Source: CBDHFQ01 sp965262565
GTDB lineage: Bacteria; Bacteroidota; Bacteroidia; J057
Direction: 5' to 3'
Length of the DNA stretch: 64,000 bases
Assembly: GCA_965262565.1 (NCBI GenBank)
Contig: CBDHFQ010000015.1
Location: forward strand, 1-64,000
Both the position numbers and the translations under genes were made by a program. Under the pieces are notes generated by a model, which was not told the DNA's origin, ran no database searches, and was given only the letters and a program-made list of their open reading frames with translations. This document shows, one piece after another, positions 56,736-64,000 of the stretch. Numbering within the stretch: the stretch's first letter is position 1; each line of letters opens with the position of its first letter.

Positions 56736-56856
56736 GATAGCGGGAGGGCCACAGAAAATCCTGAGAGCAGGAAATCCCGCATCCATAATTGAATCACCTA
56801 ATTTTGTTCGTAAATAATTTTCCTCTATATCGTAACAAATGAGATGTGGCATATAC

Positions 56857-57489
56857 TTAATCAGTTAAATCATTTTCGTCTAAGGGTTCTTCTTTATTTT
56901 CTCCTTCTGTAAGGGACTCATCAGGTATTAATCCCTCTACCTCAAATGTGCGAATTCGTTGGGCTAGCTTTCCGGCTAATTGATACATACGATTCTTTGT
57001 TGTCGTCTCTCGCTGAAGATAACGTTTGCCTTTTCGCAGGAAATCGTTAAACAGTGGAATAATAAATGCCTTTCCTTCTTTATTCAAAAAAAGTCCATAT
57101 TGATTTTTAGAAAAGAATTTTTTTTCGAGATTATGAATTAAATATTCCTCTATGAGCAATCGATCTATCCATGGTCGAAAAGGTTCGATCAGGTCGAAAG
57201 AAAGCGTAGGTTTGTTATACTCATCTGCATGTAAGATCCCTAAATGAGGATCTAAACCCGCTGCGAATAATGCCCCTTCTATAACCGAATAGAGCATCCC
57301 ATACATATAATTTAGCGCTGCATTAAATGGATCCAATGCAGGTTTCCTGCTTCGCTTATCAAATTGGTCTTCCGCAGGAAGCGATTGTGCTACAGAACGC
57401 CAGTATATTCTGGCAATATTCCCTTCCACACCCATGAGGTTGGATCGACAAGAACTTATAGGTTGATCCATAAAGGTCAATGTGAACAT
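56857..57489 (-). pseudogene. N-terminally truncated Cas1
   Basis: 210 residues. LMGVEGNIARIYW carries the first catalytic Glu, DPHLGILHADEYNKPT the His and LSFDLIEPFRPWID the Asp, with RSRKPALDPFNAALNYMYGMLYSVIEGALFAAGLDPHLG between: a clear Cas1 catalytic region. Only about 18 residues precede that first motif, while full Cas1 has about 110 more with the beta-sandwich. An in-frame TGA sits just upstream of the ATG. No cas2, effector or CRISPR array lies nearby. A remnant of a lost adaptation module is the best reading; catalytic residues remain but the dimerisation domain is gone. Confidence 0.8.
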
Positions 57490-57518
57490 TCATCTAATTA
57501 ATGATTCAATAATAGCTC

Positions 57519-57623
57519 ATGGAAAAACAATCCCACCTTAACAGAGATGGATTGTGGAAAGGATTATTGGAAGACTTTTTTGAAGCATTAACCTCTGCTC
57601 TGACCGAAGAAGCAAGGCCATGA
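57519..57623 (+). pseudogene. Short Rpn/PD-(D/E)XK-like fragment
   Basis: 34 codons from ATG to TGA: DGLWKGLLEDFFEAL resembles the start of Rpn/DUF4351-type nuclease-transposase proteins (LWKxxxEDxFExF). It stops soon after and the same frame continues after the TGA as the next entry. Identification is weak because of the length. Confidence 0.25.
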
Positions 57624-57956
57624 TATGAGGTTTCTTTCCCGCTCTTTTTGGTTAAGGGAAATCATATCCCTAAAGACCTCCATTTCTGCGCTGGAAAGTT
57701 AATCCTCAAACCTGAATTAACGATTAATCCTGAAAAAGCTGTGAAGCATCAAGCTGAAGAAGCCATTGAAATTCCTCCTGGATTTAGTTTTAAACCTGAA
57801 AAAAGGGGTAGTTTTCACGCAACTATCGGATCCTGTGTAAATATGGAACTCCAATTTACCTACCTGACTGAAGCTAATCCTGGATTAACATACCAATTAC
57901 AGGAAATGCAGGGAACTATATATATCACCAGATTAACCAGCAACCATAAGCTTTAA
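57624..57956 (+). pseudogene. Fragment resembling the 3-coathanger-stack domain of secreted proteins
   Basis: The frame is open after the TGA at 57621-57623. A TTG at 57648 could start a 102-residue product. KPELTINPEKAV, AIEIPPGFSFKPEKRGSFHATIGSC and a C-terminal tail match the pattern of a small beta-rich stack domain (a run of short strands, then GF ... G.F.A.I..C) found near the end of Bacteroidota secreted proteins. It has no signal peptide and no sorting domain, so it is probably a remnant. A functional small gene cannot be excluded. Confidence 0.35.
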
Positions 57957-58166
57957 GCTTGTAAATATTTGACTTAAAAAATCATTTATGATAACAAATA
58001 TCATTTACGCTCTTATTTTAATAACCTAATTTAAGATAAATAACGACAAAACATAGCTGAGGAATTATTCATGTAGATCCGGTAGCATCGGTCATTAGGC
58101 TGGCAATAAATGCAAGCGGCAGAGGTAGCAGGCTATATGAAATTTCAATTATTTAATTGTTTAATC

Positions 58167-61100
58167 ATGAAAAATTCAACACGCATTATTTGGATTGCTA
58201 TCTTATTACTTTTCATATCCTTCCCTTTTATGCTAAATGGTCAATCCGCCAGAATTGGATTCTTTAATCTGGTGGATGCGACAAATGATGTGACGATAAA
58301 AAGATTATCTGATCCAGCTACGATTTATCTTGGGGAATACGAAGTCGACTTTAATATTGAAGCTATTCCGGAGGGAGAGGATGGTTCAGAGGTAGAAAGT
58401 GTCAAATTCCTCCTAAAAAATCTTGAAAGAGGTTCTACGCAGGTTCATGTAGAGAACGAAGCACCTTATTTAATCGGTGGCGATCTTAATGGGGATTATC
58501 AGGCATGGAATCCGGGGCCTGGCAGATATGAACTGACGGCAACCCCATATTTCGGGAATAATGCTTCAGGAAATCAAGGACAGTCTCTGACCATTTTACT
58601 CACCATTACAAAAGAAGGTATTGAAAAGGAAATATTGTTTGGAGTGGATGAATTTTTTGATGAGCTGATACGGATTGATCCTGTAACAGCAGAGGTCTCG
58701 ATCGTTGGCCCTGTAGGTCCGTTTGCCAGCATCTCTTCCCTGGCTGCGGATCGCCATGGAACATTATTTGGCACGGACATTAATAGTAAAAATCTGTTGA
58801 CTTTTAATTTAGAGACAGGAGCTGCATCCGTGGTTGGGCCCACTAATGCAGATCAGATAGCAGGATTGGCCTTTGCTCCAGACGGTACTTTGTTTGGAGC
58901 TGAACCACGAACGGGACAGTTGCTTACGCTCGACCCTGAGACGGGTCTTGCGACTCCTGTCGGTCAGACAGGTTTCGAGAGAATTTCCGGTCTTGCATTT
59001 TCAACAGATGGTACGCTTTATGGATCGACTGAAGGAGGATTTTTTGGCTCTCTGTCAGAACTTATCAGAATTAATCCAACAACTGCTGAAGCTACCTTGA
59101 TTGGGAGTATGGGGATTGACCTTGTTACGGGGCTGACTTTTGATAAAGACGGCCGATTGTTTGGGATCAGTCGCGGAACAGATGATATTTTCACAATCGA
59201 CCTGGAAACGGCAAGCATTTCCGTTATAGGAAACCTGGGCTTAGAAGAGCGATTCGTCGGCGGAATTGAATTCGTCAAAACGGAAGAAGACCCTAATAAG
59301 CCTGATAAACAAATATTTAAGGTCTTTGAAGATGCTTTTACCAGCAATGCACCCGCACAACAATCCGTGAATTTCGGTAAGAAAAATAAGATGTTTGCCC
59401 GAAACAAATCCAGTTGGGGCTATGAATCATATGTAAAGTTCAATGTTCCTAAACCCACCAACAAATATATTCAAAGAGCCACCCTTAGGATTTATGGGTT
59501 TAATCCCAATAATAGCAGTCCGGTAAATGTAGGCGTATTTGAAACAGATGACAATTGGACAGAAACGGGAATTACTTATAACAATGCCCCACCATCTGGC
59601 TCAAATCCCATAGACAGAAAGGTGATCACCGATTCTAATGAATACTATGAATGGAACGTCACCGAATATGTTAAAGGAGAAAGCATCAAAGATGGTACAG
59701 TATCAATTGTACTTAAATCATTGAATGACAATTATGAGCGCGCCCAGTTCAATACAAAAGAGAAGGGAGAATTTGCCCCTGAACTTGTAGTGGTATATCA
59801 AAAAGATCCAGATGAGAACAAAGAAGTTTTATTCGGAGTGGATGAATTTTTTGATGAGCTGATACGGATTGATCCTGTAACAGCAGAGGTCTCGATCGTT
59901 GGCCCTGTAGGTCCGTTTGCCAGCATCTCTTCCCTGGCTGCGGATCGCCATGGAACATTATTTGGCACGGACATTAATAGTAAAAATCTGTTGACTTTTA
60001 ATTTAGAGACAGGAGCTGCATCCGTGGTTGGGCCCACTAATGCAGATCAGATAGCAGGATTGGCCTTTGCTCCAGACGGTACTTTGTTTGGAGCTGAACC
60101 ACGAACGGGACAGTTGCTTACACTCGACCCTGAGACGGGTCTTGCGACTCCTGTCGGTCAGACAGGTTTCGAGAGAATTTCCGGTCTTGCATTTTCAACA
60201 GATGGTACGCTTTATGGATCGACTGAAGGAGGATTTTTTGGCTCTCTGTCAGAACTTATCAGAATTAATCCAACAACTGCTGAAGCTACCTTGATTGGGA
60301 GTATGGGGATTGACCTTGTTACGGGGCTGACTTTTGATAAATACGGCCGATTGTTTGGGATCAGTCGCGGAACAGACGATATTTTCACAATCGATCTGGA
60401 AACGGCAAGCATTTCCGTTATAGGAAACCTGGGCTTAGAAGAGCGATTCGTCGGCGGAATTGAATTCGTCAAAACGGAAGAAGACCCTAATAAGCCTGAT
60501 AAACAAATATTTAAGGTCTTTGAAGATGCTTTTACCAGCAATGCACCCGCACAACAATCCGTGAATTTCGGTAAGGAAAATAAGATGTTTGCCCGAAACA
60601 AATCCAGTTGGGGCTATGAATCATATGTAAAGTTCAATGTTCCTAAACCCACCAACAAATATATTCAAAGAGCCACCCTTAGGATTTATGGGTTTAATCC
60701 CAATAATGACAATCCTGTGAGCGTAGGGGTATTCTGTACAGATGATGATTGGACAGAAACGGGAATTACTTATAATAATGCTCCGGCATCCAGCTCGTAT
60801 CCCATAGATAGAAAAGTGGTGAGCTCCTCCAGGAGATATCATGAATGGGATGTCACCGAATATGTAACGCAGGAAAGTCTAAAAGATGAAACGATATCGA
60901 TCGTACTTAAATCATTGAATGACAATTATGAGCGTGCCCAGTTCAATACAAAAGAGAAGGGAGAATTTGCCCCTGAACTCGTGGTAACATATGTTAGAGG
61001 GAAAGATGCCGAGGAGATCCTGTTCGGAGTAGAAGCAGAATTTGATAATTTTGTTCGAATTGATCCACTTACAGCAAATGTGAACATTATTGGCCCTTAT

Positions 61101-61987
61101 GGCCCATTTGCCAGCATTTCCTCCCTGGCGGTTGATAAAAAAGGGGTGTTATATGCTACAGAAACAACAAGTAAAAATCTTTTGATTATCAATAAACAAA
61201 CAGGCACAGCTACTGTCGTGGGACCAACTGGCGCTGACCAGATAACAGGCTTATCCTTTGCCCCGGATGGTACATTGTTTGGTATAGAAGAAGAAACCGG
61301 TCGATTGCTTATCCTCGACCCTGAGACGGGTCAGACCACCTTTGTGGGTAATACCGGAATCCGGGAATTACGGCCCTTGCTTTTGACCGCGGCGGCTGGC
61401 TATTCGCTGCTACAGGCTCCGGAACAGACCCAAGCCCCTCGGATTTAATCCAAATTAATCCTGTAACAGCACAAGCAACGGTAACCGGGAACCTGAACAT
61501 TCCTTTTATCTCAGGATTTGCATTCAACAGAAAAGGGACACTATATGGCGTAAGTCGAGGTCCTGATATACTTTTCACTGTCAACACAGCAACAGCAGAA
61601 ATCGATGAGATTGGAAGTTTGGGGATCTCAGATATATTTATGGGCGGAATCGTGTTTGCTCCAAAGAACAATACTGAGAATCATCGTAAACTTCAACTTC
61701 TAACCACTGAATCAAAGCTGGAATCTGAATCCTTCCATGCCGGGATGAGCTTATTGGCATACCCTAATCCAGTAAGAGATAAATTTACCATCTCCTTAGA
61801 AGGAATTGAAATCAATGCAACCATTACTGTACTCAATGCAATGGGCCAGGAAATTTTCCGTGAAACCTTATTGGATCATCAGAGAACATTAGAAGTAAAT
61901 TCAAGCCAATGGAAAAATGGTGTTTACTTCATTAGGGCAGTTAATGACGATAATATCCGACATGTAAAGGTGCAGAAGCTTGAATAA
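58167..61987 (+). pseudogene. Secreted beta-propeller / DNRLRE repeat protein with T9SS end, one frameshift
   Basis: The start at 58167 gives a clean signal peptide (MKNSTRIIWIAILLLF ... NGQS); an ATG at 58110 would add 19 residues before it. Two long repeats (398 codons each) contain a beta-propeller-like half (LFGVDEFFDELIRIDPVTAEV, AGLAFAPDGTLFG) and a DNRLRE/CBM96-like half (SSWGYESYVKFNVPKP, ATLRIYGFNPNN, DDNWTETGITYNNAP), then a third diverged propeller. At about 61370 the frame slips: GTxGIREL is followed by RPLLLT in one frame and ALAFDRGGWLFAATG in the next, as expected by homology. The continuing frame ends with a T9SS sorting domain. Lengths total 3n+2, so a single lost base. Confidence 0.8.
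58641..61028 (+). repeat. Tandem 1194-bp duplication in the propeller protein
   Basis: Copy 1 is 58641-59834 and copy 2 is 59835-61028, offset exactly 1194 bases. The first about 870 bases differ at very few sites, then a block of about 200 bases (59510-59700 against 60704-60894) is clearly diverged, and the end is again almost identical. A third, shorter and much more diverged copy of the propeller part starts at about 61026. Confidence 0.88.
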
Positions 61988-62104
61988 CAAGGAAATCGTA
62001 GCAATTTCCTATACTGAGACCTTTTTTCAGAAGTTGAGACCTTTTACCTTATCTTCAAAAAAGTGATCGTTACTTATCAATGCGTACCCATGAACATTCT
62101 CTAA

Positions 62105-62405
62105 TCAGCTAGCGGTGTATTGGCGGTTTTATTTATCATTTTGCTGTTGAGCAAAAAAATCCAGAAGTGTAGCCGATTATATTTTGGTTCTTTGGTTTCT
62201 TGTCATCCTGTTGGCGATTACGGTTGTTTATTTGAATCACAATCAAATACCCGCCTGGCAGGGTTGGTTTGAGCTGACAGATAGTTCGGCTTATTTGCAT
62301 GGTCCCATCATTGGGTTTTATACGCGCATCCTGACTTTTTGGACATTACCAAAGACGAAGTCAAAGCAATTCATCAAGTCATGCAACAACAAGATTCATC
62401 TCTAG
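62105..62405 (+). pseudogene. Remnant of a membrane-domain AraC-type regulator
   Basis: The frame after the TAA at 62102 reads GVLAVLFIILLLSKK; at a run of seven A residues (62153-62159) it slips, and the next frame gives SRSVADYILVLWFLVILL, then a hydrophilic stretch and SSAYLHGPIIGFYT. This layout (lSKKxxS-DyIL-xWf ... HGPxxxxY) is what one sees at the start of Bacteroidota AraC regulators with an N-terminal membrane domain. No DNA-binding half follows. A further frame (62329-62406) has KDEVKAIHQVMQQQDSS and may be debris of another gene. Confidence 0.35.
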
Positions 62406-62433
62406 ATAACCTCTGAAAGGGTGATATATCTTA

Positions 62434-62455
62434 GCCTGGGGTTTCAACCCCAGGC
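62434..62455. repeat. GC-rich hairpin (GCCTGGGGT / ACCCCAGGC)
   Basis: A perfect 9-bp inverted repeat with a 4-base loop TTCA in otherwise AT-rich DNA, 144 bases past the argH end. It may act as a terminator for either side or be a mobile intergenic palindrome. Confidence 0.55.
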
Positions 62456-62598
62456 ACACCCCCTAACAGCTATGGGAATCAACGAATATCTCAAAATACA
62501 CTATCAGAATAAGTCTTGACTATCTCATATTACATTTCCTCTCACCCCAACCCTCTTTCAGCTAACCTACATATTGAACCCCAAATAAATTACTTACT

Positions 62599-63939
62599 TT
62601 ACCTCTCCCATCCCAACAACCCTTCTACCGCTTCCTCCGCTCTCCCAAAATCAAATCCCTCCACATTCGCCTCAAACTTCCTCCGAATCTCCCCTAAACA
62701 CAAATTCCCCATACTTCCCTCATGCATATGAAATACCTGCCGCACTGGAATAAATGCTCCTGCTCCGATATCTGCGGCCACCCTCTTATACGCATCCCGA
62801 AAAGACATTCCCTCCAACACCAACGCATTCACGGCTTCTACACTAAACAGATAATTATACATAGGATCTTCCAAAATACCTTCTTTCACCTGGATGTGCT
62901 CTACTCCAAATCTCGCCATTGCCAACATTCCCTTTAATTCCTCCACCGCTGGAAGTAACACTTCTTTGGTCAATTGTACATCCCGATGATAACCTGAAGG
63001 CAGATTCGTCAGGATCATAGATAATTCTGCCGGCAGATGCTGCAATCGATTGGTTTTTGCGCGCATCACCTCAAACACATCAGGATTCTTCTTATGCGGC
63101 ATAATGCTGGAACCCGTCGTTAATTCTTCCGGCAATGAAAGAAAGCCCATATTCTGACTCATATACAAACATACATCCGCCGACAGTTTATTCAATGTCC
63201 CCGCAAGATTGGCCATCGCAAACCCTAAAGCGCGCTCCACCTTTCCACGCCCCATTTGCGCATTGACCACATTATAACTCATCTCCCTAAACCCCAACAA
63301 ACGAGTGGTCATCGACCTATCTAAAGGAAAAGAAGAACCGTATCCCGCCGCAGATCCCAACGGATTTTGATCAGCTAATCGGTAAGCAGCAACAAATAGC
63401 AACAAATCTTCCGCCAAGCTCTCCGCATAGGCCCCAAACCACAAGCCAAAAGAAGAAGGCATCGCTATCTGCATATGCGTATAGCCAGGAAGTAAGGTAT
63501 CTTTATGTCGTTCGCTTTGTTGGATCAATGGGTCAAACAACTCCCTGATAGCCGACACAAGTTCTTTGATCTCCGCCCGCATCCACAATTTTATATCGAC
63601 CAACACCTGATCATTGCGGGAACGACCACTATGCACCTTTTTTCCTATATCCCCTAATTCCCGGGTCAACATAAATTCTATCTGGGAATGGACATCTTCT
63701 ACCCCTTCCTCTATCTGAAATTGACCTGCTGAAATGTCCTCATATATTTTCAGCAAGGCTTCTTTTAATACTTGAAATTCTTGTTGTTCTAACAGGCCCA
63801 CTTCGGTTAGCATCTCAATATGTGCCAAAGTCCCTATCACATCATAAGGAGCTAAGCACACATCTAATTCCCTATCTCTGCCGACGGTAAATGCTTCTAC
63901 TTGTTGGGCCGTTTGACCTCCTTTATCCCACAATTTCAT
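62599..63939 (-). CDS. argH: Argininosuccinate lyase
   Basis: 446 residues, the normal size. The signature GSSIMPHKKNPDVFEV, the helix with SGRSRNDQVLVDIKLWMR and DVHSQIEFMLTRELG, and the HxQ segment PGYTHMQIAMPSSFG are diagnostic for the fumarase/aspartase superfamily lyase ArgH. It cleaves argininosuccinate to arginine and fumarate. Just upstream on the same strand is the end of another gene, so argH is likely the last of an arginine operon. Confidence 0.96.
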   Translation of the reverse strand: MKLWDKGGQTAQQVEAFTVGRDRELDVCLAPYDVIGTLAHIEMLTEVGLLEQQEFQVLKEALLKIYEDISAGQFQIEEGVEDVHSQIEFMLTRELGDIGKKVHSGRSRNDQVLVDIKLWMRAEIKELVSAIRELFDPLIQQSERHKDTLLPGYTHMQIAMPSSFGLWFGAYAESLAEDLLLFVAAYRLADQNPLGSAAGYGSSFPLDRSMTTRLLGFREMSYNVVNAQMGRGKVERALGFAMANLAGTLNKLSADVCLYMSQNMGFLSLPEELTTGSSIMPHKKNPDVFEVMRAKTNRLQHLPAELSMILTNLPSGYHRDVQLTKEVLLPAVEELKGMLAMARFGVEHIQVKEGILEDPMYNYLFSVEAVNALVLEGMSFRDAYKRVAADIGAGAFIPVRQVFHMHEGSMGNLCLGEIRRKFEANVEGFDFGRAEEAVEGLLGWER

Positions 63940-63945
63940 ACATGA

Positions 63946-64000
63946 TTACAATTGAAGTTGATCTAATAGTTGAATATACAATTCGATTCCCTCCTTCATT
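63946..64000 (-). CDS. C-terminal end of the gene upstream of argH (3' partial)
   Basis: The minus strand reads MKEGIELYIQLLDQLQL and TAA at 63946-63948, six bases before the argH start. This hydrophobic helix ending resembles the last helix of M20-family deacylases such as ArgE, which often precede argH. With about 17 residues visible the family is a guess. Confidence 0.4.
   Translation of the reverse strand, partial: MKEGIELYIQLLDQLQL

Larger units (their letters stand above)
61988..62598. other. Intergenic region with a regulator remnant and a hairpin
   Basis: 611 bases between the propeller protein and argH. It holds the AraC-like fragment and the GC-rich hairpin listed separately. The segment after 62456 shows no gene. 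Confidence 0.5.

Noticed and set aside
56465..56817. Two overlapping short ORFs (70 and 77 codons)
   Set aside because: They are readings through the repeat units themselves and share the same amino acid pattern in two frames.
59749..60601. Minus-strand and alternate-frame ORFs in the propeller gene
   Set aside because: They recur at the same offset of 1194 bases, as expected for shadows of the duplicated coding sequence.
62516..62731. 71-codon plus-strand ORF near the argH end
   Set aside because: It is mostly antisense to argH and has low-complexity Ser/Pro/Asn content.

Overview
The window reads as chromosomal DNA of a low-GC, non-parasitic member of the Bacteroidota, probably Saprospiria or a neighbouring class. 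The main evidence is a full-length SprA (the type IX secretion, T9SS, outer-membrane translocon), several secreted proteins ending in T9SS C-terminal sorting domains, the ruvA-sprA gene order, a DUF3857/transglutaminase family and Bacteroidota-type promoter boxes (TAnnTTTG). No rRNA, tRNA, CRISPR array or intact insertion sequence was seen.

Layout. 1-7.4 kb: a large repeat-bearing T9SS cargo protein whose 5' end is cut by the window edge, a polytopic glycosyltransferase-like membrane protein, and a second T9SS cargo. 7.6-11.8 kb: an orphan NuoM-like antiporter subunit, a TetR regulator, and a pspA operon whose second gene looks like a half-copy of PspA. 12.1-21.7 kb (minus strand): sprA, ruvA, an outer-membrane barrel protein and a Rieske ferredoxin. 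21.9-24.7 kb: a three-gene partner-switching module (membrane/GAF/PP2C phosphatase, STAS antagonist, HATPase kinase) with no sigma factor beside it. 24.7-29.6 kb (minus): a DUF1361 membrane protein, folD, a DUF3857 protein and a 5'-truncated relative of it. 29.7-32.7 kb: pnuC with a nicotinamide riboside kinase-type gene (NAD salvage), uxuA and idi.

32.7-42.0 kb is an exopolysaccharide cluster arranged divergently around a 784-bp AT-rich spacer. The minus arm has a GT2 transferase, GDP-fucose synthase, GT61, WecG/TagA-type GT26 and a WcaJ-type initiating sugar transferase. The plus arm has a response regulator, a fusion of a degenerate receiver domain to a second sugar transferase, and a Wzx-like flippase. 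42.1-50.5 kb is mostly housekeeping (polA, a hydrolase-like protein, a histidine phosphatase, a MATE exporter and a GNAT enzyme). Between them lie two tandem genes that look like the C-terminal half of RecQ (RQC-HRDC-HTH) without the helicase.

50.7-62.5 kb is accessory and partly decaying. It holds two tandem PQQ-type sugar dehydrogenase/PKD/T9SS proteins (the second frameshifted), a cluster of palindromic intergenic repeats, an N-terminally truncated Cas1, small gene fragments, a secreted protein with a 1.19-kb internal duplication and a frameshift, and a probable AraC-type regulator remnant. The window closes with argH and the last codons of the gene upstream of it.

The strongest candidates for new biology are the paired headless RecQ proteins, the pseudo-receiver/sugar transferase fusion with its partner response regulator, the PspA plus half-PspA operon, and the sigma-less partner-switching module. 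All assignments come from reading the sequence; no database search was run.
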